From positions 62,001 to 126,000 of the forward strand of contig NZ_JAJFZN010000001.1 of assembly GCF_020731145.1 (NCBI RefSeq): a DNA stretch of 64,000 nt, read 5' to 3'. Position numbers and translations under genes: made by a program. This document shows positions 34,189 to 43,243 of the stretch, in pieces (position 1 is the stretch's first letter; the number at the start of each line of letters is the position of its first letter). This DNA is from Sneathiella sp. HT1-7. GTDB taxonomy: Bacteria; Pseudomonadota; Alphaproteobacteria; Sneathiellales; Sneathiellaceae. The notes under the pieces were generated by a model, which was given only the letters and a program-made list of their open reading frames with translations, searched no databases and was not told the DNA's origin.

Positions 34189-35036
34189 GTGAAGATCGAT
34201 CCCTTTCCTTCGTGAACCGATGCCGCCGCAGCCGCAGCTTTGTGGTTGGGGGCGTCATGACCGCGTTCCTGCTGATGTGCGCAATCGTCTCTCTTTTCTG
34301 GACACCGGGTTCCGCCTACGACATCACAATCGCCAATCGCTTTTTACCGCCTTCCGGCGCTCATTGGCTGGGGACAGATCAATTCGGACGCGACATCGCA
34401 TCAATGTTGATGACGGGAACGCAAAACTCGATCGTTGTCGCCGTTGTCGCTGTCTCAATTGGCCTTTTTATCGGTGTCGGTCTCGGCCTGCTCGCCGCGG
34501 CAAAACGCGGCTGGACGGAAGAGATCATCATGCGGTTTTCGGATTTTTCCTTCGCGTTTCCCGCGATCCTCTCCGCAATTATGCTTACAGCCATCCTCGG
34601 TCCTGGCGGGGTGAATTCAATTCTCGCCATCGGGCTCTATAATATCCCGGTATTTGCGAGGTTGACCCGGGGATCGGCCAACTCCATATGGGCACGAGAA
34701 TTCGTGATGGCCGCCCGCGCGTCCGGCAAGGGCCGATTTCGCATCACGTTCGAGCATATCTTGCCCAATATTCTATCCATCATCATTGTGCAGGCGACAA
34801 TCCTTTTTGCCATCGCCATCCTGGCAGAGGCGGCGCTTTCATACCTTGGTCTTGGCACCCAGCCGCCAGAGCCGTCCTGGGGGAGGATGTTGAATGAGGC
34901 ACAAACCCTGATGTTCCTGGACCCGATGCAAGCCATTTATCCGGGGTTTGCCATTGCAATTGCGGTGTTCGGTCTGAACCTGCTTGGTGATGGATTGCGC
35001 GATGTACTGGACCCCCGACTGTCGAGGAAGCGTTAA
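34185..35036 (+). CDS. Peptide/nickel-type ABC transporter permease 2 (DppC-like)
   Basis: The 283-residue partner permease has the N-terminal cytoplasmic RCRRSRSFVVGG, the HWLGTDQFGRDIASMLMTG signature of the DppC family, and the coupling loop FVMAARASGKGRFRITFEHI. It pairs with the preceding permease. It overlaps that gene by four bases and is followed directly by the first ATPase, whose ATG begins one base after this stop. All four genes are translationally linked. Confidence 0.93.
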   Translation: MSEDRSLSFVNRCRRSRSFVVGGVMTAFLLMCAIVSLFWTPGSAYDITIANRFLPPSGAHWLGTDQFGRDIASMLMTGTQNSIVVAVVAVSIGLFIGVGLGLLAAAKRGWTEEIIMRFSDFSFAFPAILSAIMLTAILGPGGVNSILAIGLYNIPVFARLTRGSANSIWAREFVMAARASGKGRFRITFEHILPNILSIIIVQATILFAIAILAEAALSYLGLGTQPPEPSWGRMLNEAQTLMFLDPMQAIYPGFAIAIAVFGLNLLGDGLRDVLDPRLSRKR

Positions 35037-36032
35037 ATGAGTTTACTTGACGTCAAAGACCTGTCCGTCATTCTATCAACCAGTGAAGGACCCGCCCGTG
35101 CGGTGCGTAATCTCAATTTCCGCCTGAACAGGGGAGAGACACTCGGTATTGTAGGTGAAAGCGGTTGCGGTAAATCCATGGCAGCACTTGCGCTAATGGG
35201 GCTGCTCCCAGAACAAAGTGAAACGGTTGGGGAAATCACGTTCGACGGGCAGAATCTGCTGGATAAAACCGATGCCGAAATGTGCCAGATCCGCGGCAAC
35301 CGGCTCGCGATGATTTTTCAGGAGCCGATGACATCCCTCAACCCGGTTCATACGGTTGGCCACCAGATAATGGAGCCTTTGCGCCTGCATCGAAATATGT
35401 CGGATAACCAGGCCAAGTCCGAAACTATCCGTCTTTTAGACCGGGTTGGCATTCCCAATCCAAAGGAGCGCGTCGATAACTATCCGCATCAACTCTCCGG
35501 AGGACAGCGGCAGCGGGTGATGATTGCTATCGCGCTATCCTGCCAGCCTGATATCCTGATTGCGGATGAGCCCACAACGGCACTGGACGTTACGATTCAG
35601 GACCAGATTTTGGAGTTGATCCACACTCTTGTCCGCGAAGAAGGTATGGCGCTTATTCTTATTTCCCATGATCTGGGCGTCATTTCAGAGAATACGGATA
35701 ATATTCTAGTGATGTACGGCGGCTCCGCAGTGGAAACAGGCGGGACAGAACAGATATTTGACGAATTGATCCATCCCTATACGCAAGGACTTTTCGCGGC
35801 GATGCCAAAGCTCGGCAGGGCGCGCAGCGGACGTTTAGTGACAATCCCCGGAACTGTCCCCGACCTGATCAGCCTGCCGTCTGGCTGTACCTTCACCGAC
35901 AGATGCCCCCTTGCAACAGATATGTGCCGCAATACGCCGCCGCCCGCCATTGAGGTGACCGCAAATCACTTTGCCTCCTGCCATCATATCGACGCAGCCC
36001 GCAACCGCAAGACGGAGGAACTCTTTTCATGA
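35037..36032 (+). CDS. Peptide/nickel-type ABC transporter ATPase 1 (DppD-like)
   Basis: The 331-residue ATPase has Walker A GESGCGKS, the LSGGQRQR signature and Walker [10 protein letters not shown]. The C-terminal oligopeptide-type extension carries the Cys cluster [15 protein letters not shown] plus CHHID, a region reported to hold an iron-sulfur cluster in some DppD proteins. It powers uptake from the cytoplasmic face. It overlaps the second ATPase by four bases (ATGA at 36029-36032). Confidence 0.94.
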   Translation: MSLLDVKDLSVILSTSEGPARAVRNLNFRLNRGETLGIVGESGCGKSMAALALMGLLPEQSETVGEITFDGQNLLDKTDAEMCQIRGNRLAMIFQEPMTSLNPVHTVGHQIMEPLRLHRNMSDNQAKSETIRLLDRVGIPNPKERVDNYPHQLSGGQRQRVMIAIALSCQPDILIADEPTTALDVTIQDQILELIHTLVREEGMALILISHDLGVISENTDNILVMYGGSAVETGGTEQIFDELIHPYTQGLFAAMPKLGRARSGRLVTIPGTVPDLISLPSGCTFTDRCPLATDMCRNTPPPAIEVTANHFASCHHIDAARNRKTEELFS

Positions 36033-37033
36033 CAACAGAGAACCTTCCTGTTCCGGTTTTGGAAGTCCATGATCTTGTGCGCCATTACCGTCTCCCACGC
36101 GAGAGTCTGTTTGCCGAGCCCGGCCATGTCTTTGCGCTAAATGGCGTTACCTTTGAAATTCATAAGGGCAAAAGCTTCGGTATTGTCGGGGAAAGCGGCT
36201 GCGGAAAGTCTACGCTCGCGCGCAATGTCATGGCGCTTGAGCCTACCGATGCCGGATCGGTCAAGATATTGGGCAAAGAAGTTGTCGGTCTCAGCTTCGA
36301 TCAACTTCGACCCCTACGCCAGCATTTCCAGATGGTTTTTCAGGATCCCTACGGCTCCCTCGATCCGCACCATAATGTCGGCCGCATTGTCGCCGAGCCT
36401 CTGGCTGCCCTCGGCGCAATCTCAAAGACAGAGCGCGAAAACCGGGTTCGAGATGTATTGCAGTCTGTTGGACTGAAACCACAGGACATTTCAAAATACC
36501 CGCACGAATTCTCGGGTGGGCAACGTCAGCGCATAGCCATCGCCCGCGCCCTGATTACCCATCCTGAACTGATTGTCGCGGACGAACCTGTCTCCGCCCT
36601 TGATGTGTCCGTTCAGGCGCAAGTTCTCAACCTTTTGAAAGACCTGCAGGATGAGTTTGGCGTCACCTATATGTTCATCAGCCATGATCTCGCTGTTGTT
36701 GAATATCTCTGCGACGAGGTCGCGGTGATGTATCTCGGAGAAATTGTTGAAAAAGGCCAGACGGAGGATTTATTCAGTTCACCGGCCCATCCCTATACCC
36801 GCATCCTTCTCGATGCTGTGCCAAAGCCAGGGGCTGGCAAAAAACGCGAACGCATCAAACTACAAGGAAATGTAACCGGCCAAACTGAGCGACGTATTGG
36901 CTGCGCCTTTCAGGATCGCTGTCCCATGGCCAAGGATGTATGCAGAGAGGTGAAGCCGCCGCTCAGCCCTGTCGCTCCCGACCATCTCGCGGCCTGTCAT
37001 TTTTCTGACAGTGTGATGAAAGACGGCTTATAA
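36029..37033 (+). CDS. Peptide/nickel-type ABC transporter ATPase 2 (DppF-like)
   Basis: The 334-residue ATPase has Walker [29 protein letters not shown] and the DEPVSALDVS Walker B region, plus the C-terminal GCAFQDRCPMAKDVC and ACHFS cysteines. It forms the ATPase heterodimer with the preceding subunit. This closes a four-gene unit that lacks a substrate-binding protein; the downstream gene is an unrelated convergent cupin, 9 bp away. The substrate is therefore undefined. Confidence 0.94.
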   Translation: MTTENLPVPVLEVHDLVRHYRLPRESLFAEPGHVFALNGVTFEIHKGKSFGIVGESGCGKSTLARNVMALEPTDAGSVKILGKEVVGLSFDQLRPLRQHFQMVFQDPYGSLDPHHNVGRIVAEPLAALGAISKTERENRVRDVLQSVGLKPQDISKYPHEFSGGQRQRIAIARALITHPELIVADEPVSALDVSVQAQVLNLLKDLQDEFGVTYMFISHDLAVVEYLCDEVAVMYLGEIVEKGQTEDLFSSPAHPYTRILLDAVPKPGAGKKRERIKLQGNVTGQTERRIGCAFQDRCPMAKDVCREVKPPLSPVAPDHLAACHFSDSVMKDGL

Positions 37034-37042
37034 AGGTCCGTT

Positions 37043-37528
37043 CTAATAAGGCGATCCATCCTTATGTGTAAATTGCCATTGCCCATCCGGCCCGAGCATC
37101 GCCTTTAAATCATCCTTAGGATAGCTGCCCTCATCACCCGCGACACGGTCCCCGACCTCAAGATAAAGGACATCGGTTTCTGTGCGGTTCACCAACTGAT
37201 GCGCAGCGCCTTGAGCCGGGAACCCCGCGCAATCACCGGGCCGCATAGCGACTTCGTCAGTCTCGGTCACCAGTGTTGGCGTGCCATCTAGGATATAAAT
37301 GAATTCATCCTGCTTGCTGTGGCGATGGAGCAAAGCAGACTCCCCTCCCGGAGAGAGGCGGGTAAGATTAACGCCAAAATTGTTTATGCCGAAGACATCA
37401 CCAAGTTGGCGCTTTTCCCGCTGACTCATGCGGCTGAAAAAGGGTTCCGGGTAATTTGACGGTTTTGTACGCGGCGCAACATCAAGTGCCCTCATAACGA
37501 TATTTTCGTTCGGGTTTTCCTTACCCAT
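37043..37528 (-). CDS. Cupin domain protein
   Basis: The ATG at 37528, preceded by AGGAGT, gives 161 residues. It is a single cupin with ALLHRHSKQDEFIYILDGTPTLV (metal His/His/Glu motif 1) and GDCAGFPAQGAAHQLVNRT (motif 2). The fold resembles proteins annotated as mannose-6-phosphate-isomerase-like cupins; no substrate is clear. It is 28 bp downstream of msrB on the same strand and may be co-transcribed. Confidence 0.85.
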   Translation of the reverse strand: MGKENPNENIVMRALDVAPRTKPSNYPEPFFSRMSQREKRQLGDVFGINNFGVNLTRLSPGGESALLHRHSKQDEFIYILDGTPTLVTETDEVAMRPGDCAGFPAQGAAHQLVNRTETDVLYLEVGDRVAGDEGSYPKDDLKAMLGPDGQWQFTHKDGSPY

Positions 37529-37556
37529 CGAACATACTCCTACATAAGGCCTAATT

Positions 37557-37955
37557 CTATTCTTCTTTCTTGAAATCAAGAGCAGCGGAATTCAAACAAT
37601 AACGAAGACCGGTTGGCTCGGGCCCATCCGGGAAAACATGACCAAGATGCCCATCGCATTTATTGCAGACGACTTCTGTCCGGCGCATAAAAAAGCTCCG
37701 ATCCTCAATTTCACCGACATTCGCGGGGTCAATTGGTTCCCAAAAGCTTGGCCAGCCGGTGCCAGATTCAAATTTGGTTGAGGACGCAAACAGCGGCTCA
37801 CCGCAGCAGATGCAATGATAAATGCCCGTCTCTTTATTGTCATGATACCTACCGGTAAAGGCTCGCTCGGTTCCCTTTTTCCGGGCGACGTGAAACTCCT
37901 CGGGCGAGAGTTGAGCCTTCCATTCCGCTTCGCTTTTCGTAATCTTTTCAGTCAT
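37557..37955 (-). CDS. msrB: Peptide-methionine (R)-S-oxide reductase
   Basis: The 132-residue protein is MsrB. It has the zinc-binding CxxC pairs (CICCGEPLF and [12 protein letters not shown]), the [12 protein letters not shown] motif and the catalytic cysteine in [11 protein letters not shown]. It reduces methionine-R-sulfoxide in oxidised proteins with thioredoxin. No signal peptide is seen, so it is cytoplasmic. Length is normal for the family. Confidence 0.96.
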   Translation of the reverse strand: MTEKITKSEAEWKAQLSPEEFHVARKKGTERAFTGRYHDNKETGIYHCICCGEPLFASSTKFESGTGWPSFWEPIDPANVGEIEDRSFFMRRTEVVCNKCDGHLGHVFPDGPEPTGLRYCLNSAALDFKKEE

Positions 37956-38100
37956 TTCGAATGTCCTCTCTTACTTGCCCAATTGACCTGTCTCCGCCCT
38001 CATCACATATGGAAGATATGCCCCCATGACGGAATTCTCAATACTTGACGAATTAATATACATGGCAGAGAATAATCACATAGGTTACGCAGGAGATAAA

Positions 38101-38481
38101 ATGAGCGAGGTTGTAAGCTTCGACGATCACTATTTGGTCCGATCTTCCAAGAACGCGAGATCGGGAACGCAACAACCGAACGTATTTTTTAACCGCAACG
38201 AACTCGGCCAGATATTGCAGGTCTATGGCCGCATGGTCGCCAAGGCAGAATGGCGCGATTATGCCATTGGAGAGACCAAGAACGCCTGTATCTTCGCAAT
38301 TTTTCACAGAACAGCAGACCGCCCTCTTTTCAGGATATATAAGGAACCTCGCCTCGCCGCAAAACAGGGTGCCTATTCCGTCCTCAGCCAGAGCGGCCGC
38401 GTTTTGAAACGTGGCAAAACACTTGCGCAGGTTCTCAGGGTTTTCGACCGTAAACGGTTTCAGACAATAGAAGCGGACTGA
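38101..38481 (+). CDS. DUF2794 family protein
   Basis: The frame opens at 38026, but the ATG at 38101 has AGGAG six bases upstream and gives the usual family length (126 residues). DUF2794 marks visible are VFFNRNELGQILQVYGRMVA, WRDYAIG and KQGAYSVLSQSGRVLKRGKT. The family is nearly restricted to alphaproteobacteria and its role is unknown. It is divergent from msrB. Confidence 0.87.
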   Translation: MSEVVSFDDHYLVRSSKNARSGTQQPNVFFNRNELGQILQVYGRMVAKAEWRDYAIGETKNACIFAIFHRTADRPLFRIYKEPRLAAKQGAYSVLSQSGRVLKRGKTLAQVLRVFDRKRFQTIEAD

Positions 38482-38582
38482 TTTCCTCACGCAAGGGTGA
38501 AGCCACGTGATTTGTAATTTCTGAAAATTCAACGAAATTTTGGTTCGTAACCTAAACCCTATTCAGGAAACGGATCAAGAAT

Positions 38583-39077
38583 ATGAAATTGAATGGCTCC
38601 CTCTTTCTTCCGGGCGTTGCGGCTCTTCTGCTTACACCAATATTTGCCACCTCCGCCTTGGCTGCGGACGAAGAAGTTACGGTTATTAACCTCACCCAAA
38701 CTGCCTGCCAGTTCGTTGAATCGGAAAATGGCGTCGATCACGGCTATACATCAACGGAAAAAGCAGACTGCGAGGAAATTAATGCCAAGACCGGAGCCGC
38801 ACGTCTGGCGAATTCCGACGTGCTAACCCTAAAGCCCGGCAAATATATTTTCCGTGTCAGCAACAAGAACGTACCTTACTCACTCGGTTTTTGGGTTCGC
38901 GAGGAGGATTATAACTGGGCGAACCCACTACATAAACTTAACAAGATAAGTGTTTCCGGCGGCGGCCTGGATACCGGGACTACGCTGAACTATGAAGTCG
39001 AATTGAAGGAAGGGGAGTATCTCTATTCCTGCCCCTTAAACACAACGCCGGACTATAAGCTCGTCGTAAAAAGCTAA
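38583..39077 (+). CDS. Secreted protein of unknown function
   Basis: The 164-residue protein has a signal peptide (hydrophobic stretch, cleavage near ALAADEE), then a beta-rich mature domain with three cysteines: TACQFVE, ADCEEIN and YSCPLNTTPDY. The YSCP segment near the C-terminus, followed by a strand KLVV, recalls the metal-loop region of cupredoxin-like proteins, but the full copper ligand set is not evident. I do not recognise a named family. The convergent Mpo1-like gene ends 2 bp away. Confidence 0.75.
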   Translation: MKLNGSLFLPGVAALLLTPIFATSALAADEEVTVINLTQTACQFVESENGVDHGYTSTEKADCEEINAKTGAARLANSDVLTLKPGKYIFRVSNKNVPYSLGFWVREEDYNWANPLHKLNKISVSGGGLDTGTTLNYEVELKEGEYLYSCPLNTTPDYKLVVKS

Positions 39078-39078
39078 C

Positions 39079-39585
39079 CTAGATAGGGATGTTCAGTTTA
39101 CGGTAGATAAAACCCATCAACCAGGCCGGGCCAATCAGCAGAAACTGAACATCCTTAAAGAAAGAGGGTTTCTTGCCTTCGATCTTGTGGCCGACGAATT
39201 GAAATATCCACGCGATCACAAAAACCCCGACGGCGAACTGCCAGAGCGAGAGCCCGAACAGTGGGGTGCTCATGTAAAGCTGTACCCCCCCGATACAAAG
39301 CAGTGCAAACAACACCATGCCAATCGCCAATGTCCAAGAGAGAACCGCGTAATAAATGATGGTCAACAAAAGCACGATGGTAGCCCAATTGAGGTAAGGT
39401 ACTGCCGCAAAGACGTCCGGCACGGGGATCGCCCAAAAGAGCGCCACGACTGTCCAAGCGATAACAGGCACCGCTATCCAGTGAATAAACTTGTTTGTGC
39501 CATTCTGATGGCTTGCCCCATATTCATTGAGCAGGGAAAATATAAGGCGGTTCCCGCCCTTTTGCGCGATCTGCGGTTTATCCAT
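39079..39585 (-). CDS. DUF962/Mpo1-like membrane protein
   Basis: The 168-residue protein has four membrane segments and the Mpo1-family motifs YGASHQNGTNKFIHWIAVPV and FQFVGHKIEGKKPSFFKDVQ. In yeast, Mpo1 is an Fe2+-dependent dioxygenase that shortens 2-hydroxy fatty acids by one carbon; the conserved histidines seen here are its metal ligands. Bacterial copies are assumed to act on hydroxylated lipids. It lies 28 bp downstream of the TTC38-like gene on the same strand. Confidence 0.88.
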   Translation of the reverse strand: MDKPQIAQKGGNRLIFSLLNEYGASHQNGTNKFIHWIAVPVIAWTVVALFWAIPVPDVFAAVPYLNWATIVLLLTIIYYAVLSWTLAIGMVLFALLCIGGVQLYMSTPLFGLSLWQFAVGVFVIAWIFQFVGHKIEGKKPSFFKDVQFLLIGPAWLMGFIYRKLNIPI

Positions 39586-39613
39586 AGCTCCCTCCCCGAT
39601 GCCACGTTGATTA

Positions 39614-40927
39614 TTAATTGCGACCGTTCACCCTCGCCAGCAAGCGAGCGTCCATGGGGACATCTTGCCGGAATTTTACTCGCGCTTCAAGGATTGGGCG
39701 GGCTTCGTCAAATTTTCCGGCTTCCAGCAAGCTCGTCACCCACGCGAGCTCAAACAGATCACGCTGTGCATGACTGCCACCAATTTCCTGATATCTTGGC
39801 TGCGCCTTTGAGAGCCAGCGCACAGCTTCATCAAACTTACCCTCAGCAATTGCGATAAATCCCCGCGTTGCGGGCAGCGCCACATCCGCCCATGATTTTC
39901 TGGTAACATCCGGGGCATCAATGGCCATTTTTTCCATGCCCGACATGAGGCGGCCCAATGCCTCTGTCTGGCCGCCCCGCGCCAAGGCATAGCCATAATG
40001 CATATCATAGAAAGGCTCGTCGTTCGTTTGTTGACGCTCAGCGACATAACGGCTGACATCTTCCCAGCGATCCCCGACATCGACGCCGAGTTGCTCAAGC
40101 CGCCAAAGGAGAGAAATGGCGTTCACCTGATCAAGACTGTAGGTCTTGTCAACGCCCCAGATTTTTTCGTCATAAAGTTTTAGCGGCGTTTCATAATCCT
40201 CCTGCTCCAGAAAGAACAGAGCCTGATGCCACCAGTTGTGGGTAAACATAAAGCTGTTGCGATCTTCCCATTCATTTGAAAGATCATCCATCCATTTGAT
40301 ACCTTCATCATGGCGCCCCTGTGTCAGCAGGACATGAGCCACGGCATGATGGGCCCAAGGTTCTTTTCGCTGCATCTCGGTCGCGCGGCGGCCATCTTCC
40401 TCCGCAAGATCCAGCATGCTGGACTGCTCCCGCCCAAAGGCACGCATCCCATAGGCATAGGCACAGGACGTATGGCGGTCGATCACTGAATCCGCGACCC
40501 AGAGCAATGTCTCATCGTCACCAATATTGAAATAGGTATTCTGACAGAGCTTGGCCCCGAATAGATCGCCCGGAAAATCCATAACAAGTTGGCGCAACTT
40601 CTTAAGCAGGCTACCCATTCTATTGTCACAAATATCCAAAATACAGGATATAAAAAGCTGCTCGCGCTCCGTCGCCTTGTTCATCCCTGACTGTGCTTGG
40701 GCGTAATATTTCCGCGCGATCGCATGGCCTTCTGGCGTTTCCATAAAGATGCCGAGCAAAGCAGCATATGCTGCGGCAATGGCACAATCCGGATCATTAT
40801 CGGAGGCCTCAAAAATTGGCGCGAAGTCCGTTCCAAAACCGATATAGCTCTCAACAAACTGGTTGATGGCAACCACCGTTTGATCCGATTGGGTTGTAAG
40901 CCTGTTTCCGAACATATCTTCGCGCAT
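39614..40927 (-). CDS. TTC38-like tetratricopeptide repeat protein
   Basis: The 437-residue protein is made of helical repeats and matches the TTC38 family: EPWAHHAVAHVLLTQGRHDE, THNWWHQALFFLEQEDYETP and LLWRLEQLGVDVGDRW. The molecular function of the family is not established. Its ATG lies three bases after the stop of the M81 peptidase gene, and its ribosome site GAGGAG lies in the last codons of that gene, so the two are translationally coupled. A dedicated partnership with the peptidase-like protein is inferred from this. Confidence 0.88.
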   Translation of the reverse strand: MREDMFGNRLTTQSDQTVVAINQFVESYIGFGTDFAPIFEASDNDPDCAIAAAYAALLGIFMETPEGHAIARKYYAQAQSGMNKATEREQLFISCILDICDNRMGSLLKKLRQLVMDFPGDLFGAKLCQNTYFNIGDDETLLWVADSVIDRHTSCAYAYGMRAFGREQSSMLDLAEEDGRRATEMQRKEPWAHHAVAHVLLTQGRHDEGIKWMDDLSNEWEDRNSFMFTHNWWHQALFFLEQEDYETPLKLYDEKIWGVDKTYSLDQVNAISLLWRLEQLGVDVGDRWEDVSRYVAERQQTNDEPFYDMHYGYALARGGQTEALGRLMSGMEKMAIDAPDVTRKSWADVALPATRGFIAIAEGKFDEAVRWLSKAQPRYQEIGGSHAQRDLFELAWVTSLLEAGKFDEARPILEARVKFRQDVPMDARLLARVNGRN

Positions 40928-40930
40928 GGC

Positions 40931-42409
40931 TTACTCCTCGTTTAAAAGATCCAGCGGATAGACTGGGCGGCGGACCTTCTCGTATCGCAGGAGATTATTA
41001 TCTGACGTCGTAACACCCTTGCCATCCAGCGTTAGCGTTGCCTTGCCGATAGGCGCAAAGCCAGCGCGATAGTGAATACGACTTTTCAAAATAAGATATC
41101 GTTTGTATTCCGGTTGTATCCCAACCGACGTAAAGACACCCGTATCCCAAGGTTCATGATGGTTAGAGACAATTACAATTTCCATATTTCCGGTATCCAG
41201 AAGCGCCGTCGGCCCCATAAAAACCTTCACCCCCGTATACATGGGACCGCGCACGATCCATTCCCCGTTGGTCAGTGCTTTGACTGTCCCGGTTACGGTA
41301 AGTGGCTCCCCCGGCTCCCCAATGGAGGGCATATCAGTCCTCCCACCGAGCTTCAGGGTAATTTTATTACCAACGCCTGCCTTTTGCATTTCCTGTACAG
41401 CCGCCGGATCCCAGACAGCGGCGACCGCTACATCTTCAAGGCCCTGCTTCAAGACCTCTTCAATCACCGTCATCACATCCTGCGTCGCGCCAGAGCCGCA
41501 GTTATCCGCGTGGTCAAGCAGGAGAATAGGCCCATCCGTCATTGTCTTGGCTTTGGCGACCTGATCCTCTAAAGGAGTGTGCTTATAGATGAAATCCTCT
41601 TTCAGTTCCCACGCTTTCGCAAGGATACGATCCCGCACTTCGTCCGCCTTCGCTTGATCACCATCAGTCACGATAATGACCGAATTTCCGGCATCGCGCA
41701 TATCGGCAAGCGCAAAGCCTCCGAACGCTGTCGCGGCCAATATGCCCGGCTCTTTCTCCGCTTCCCGGCACATGCGGATCAGAGTTGCCATGGGCTCATC
41801 ATCTGTGCCCTGACACAAGGTTTGACTCAAAAGCGGCGCATTGCCCCAGGACATAACCGGATTGACCTTCCCCTCCATTGCATCAAATAATACTTGGCCA
41901 ATCTGTTTACCCACCTCATACATATCAACATGGGGATAGGTCTTATAGCCGATCAATACCGTGCAATTCTCCACTATCTTGGCTGTCAGATTGCAATGCA
42001 GATCCAGCGTGACGGCAATCGGAAGGTCCGGGTCAATCGCGCGTATTTTTTCAAGCAGCGTGCCTTCCCCATCATCCGTATGTTCCGCGACCATCGCACC
42101 GTGCAAATCCAGCAGAGCTACGTCCACCCCTTCCCGCACCGCATCAAGAATGGGTTCCGCCATATGATTATAGGCATCCTCCGTTACAGGGCCGGAGGGC
42201 ATCGCCTCCGCCGCGACCGGCGTTACGATTTCGGCGCCAGCTGCACGGGCCAGCTCCACATAGGCGCCAAAGGGCATACCTGTCCCCTCGTAGGCCTTTA
42301 GGGCATCCTCGCCGATGTAAGCTCCCCAGTTCTGAAATCTCTTCCAGTCCGCGACAATGGGTGAAAAGGTATTGGTTTCATGTTTCATCATCGCAATAAG
42401 AACGCGCAT
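40931..42409 (-). CDS. mlrC: M81 family metallopeptidase (MlrC-like)
   Basis: The ATG at 42409 gives 492 residues, the usual MlrC length; the frame extends to 42454 without a better start. It shows MKHETNTFSPI with a metal-binding His, LDLHGAMVAEHTDDGEG and VTLDLHCNLT, and the C-terminal MlrC domain with DHADNCGSGATQD. MlrC acts last in microcystin degradation in sphingomonads, but most genomic copies have no known substrate. It is coupled to a TTC38-like gene and no other mlr gene is nearby. Confidence 0.92.
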   Translation of the reverse strand: MRVLIAMMKHETNTFSPIVADWKRFQNWGAYIGEDALKAYEGTGMPFGAYVELARAAGAEIVTPVAAEAMPSGPVTEDAYNHMAEPILDAVREGVDVALLDLHGAMVAEHTDDGEGTLLEKIRAIDPDLPIAVTLDLHCNLTAKIVENCTVLIGYKTYPHVDMYEVGKQIGQVLFDAMEGKVNPVMSWGNAPLLSQTLCQGTDDEPMATLIRMCREAEKEPGILAATAFGGFALADMRDAGNSVIIVTDGDQAKADEVRDRILAKAWELKEDFIYKHTPLEDQVAKAKTMTDGPILLLDHADNCGSGATQDVMTVIEEVLKQGLEDVAVAAVWDPAAVQEMQKAGVGNKITLKLGGRTDMPSIGEPGEPLTVTGTVKALTNGEWIVRGPMYTGVKVFMGPTALLDTGNMEIVIVSNHHEPWDTGVFTSVGIQPEYKRYLILKSRIHYRAGFAPIGKATLTLDGKGVTTSDNNLLRYEKVRRPVYPLDLLNEE

Positions 42410-42486
42410 CAGTCGATTCCTTTCTCGCTGATTTGGAGAGTTGTTTGCAGACAAACAAGTTTATCAGCTTGCATTTTGCGCACAAC

Positions 42487-42514
42487 AAAAAACCCGGCAC
42501 AAGGCCGGGTTTTC
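42487..42514 (-). terminator. Terminator after the Bax-inhibitor-1 gene
   Basis: AAAACCCGGC and GCCGGGTTTT pair in a ten-base stem around a short loop. The minus strand continues with a T-run. It ends the Bax-inhibitor-1 transcript and precedes the mlrC start region. Confidence 0.9.
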
Positions 42515-42535
42515 GTCTTAGCAGTTTTGGCTGCG

Positions 42536-43243
42536 TTAATTTCGATTGCCGAGCAGGCTCAGCAGCATCATGAACAGGTTGAGGAAGTTCAGATACATAG
42601 AGACGGCCCCCATGATCGCGCCCTTTTCCAGCACTTCCTGGCTGTGACCATGATAATATTCGGACTTGATCCGCTGCGTATCGAAGGCTGTCAGACCGGT
42701 AAAGATCAACACACCCAAGACAGAGACAACGAAATGCATCATTGTGGACGCTAGAAAGATATTCACCACGGATGCGATGATAATACCGATCAGCCCCATG
42801 AAGAGGAAGCTGCCCATGCCCGTCAGGTCCCGCTTCGTAACGTAGCCATAAAGGCTGGCCGATCCGAAGGTTGCCGCGGTGATGAAGAAGACCCGTACGA
42901 TGCTTTCAGCTGTATATATCTGGAAAATATAGGAAATCGACACACCGAAGGTCGCCACCATAATCCAGTATAGAATTCTTGTCGTGCTCGCGCTTGTCCG
43001 CGACATAGCGAACAACAGGCCAAGCGGCGCCAGCATTACAACCCACTGCAGCGGTGTACCGAAAACGGCATTGTAAATTGCCGGCGTTGAGGCCGTTAAT
43101 GCTGCAGCAATACCGCTTAAAGCAAGGCCGGACGCCATGTAATTGTAGACCTTCAGCATATAGCTGCGCAGGCCCTCATCAAGAACTGCTTGATCTTGCG
43201 TCCCTGTTCTTGCCGTATTGAACTTAGAAAAGTCTGTTGCCAT
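42536..43243 (-). CDS. Bax inhibitor-1/YccA family membrane protein
   Basis: The 235-residue protein has seven hydrophobic segments and the BI-1 features YNYMASGLALSGIAAALTA, GSASLYGYVTKRDLTGMGSF and the C-terminal YLNFLNLFMMLLSLLG. BI-1 proteins form pH-sensitive Ca2+ leak channels, and YccA also restrains FtsH. The start is supported by AGGGG upstream. A terminator follows. The gene stands alone on its strand, beside an EF-hand gene on the other. Confidence 0.94.
   Translation of the reverse strand: MATDFSKFNTARTGTQDQAVLDEGLRSYMLKVYNYMASGLALSGIAAALTASTPAIYNAVFGTPLQWVVMLAPLGLLFAMSRTSASTTRILYWIMVATFGVSISYIFQIYTAESIVRVFFITAATFGSASLYGYVTKRDLTGMGSFLFMGLIGIIIASVVNIFLASTMMHFVVSVLGVLIFTGLTAFDTQRIKSEYYHGHSQEVLEKGAIMGAVSMYLNFLNLFMMLLSLLGNRN

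Noticed and set aside
39187-39858. 223-codon plus-strand frame across the Mpo1-like and TTC38-like genes
   Set aside because: It spans parts of two supported minus-strand genes and is unusually rich in charged low-pattern sequence.
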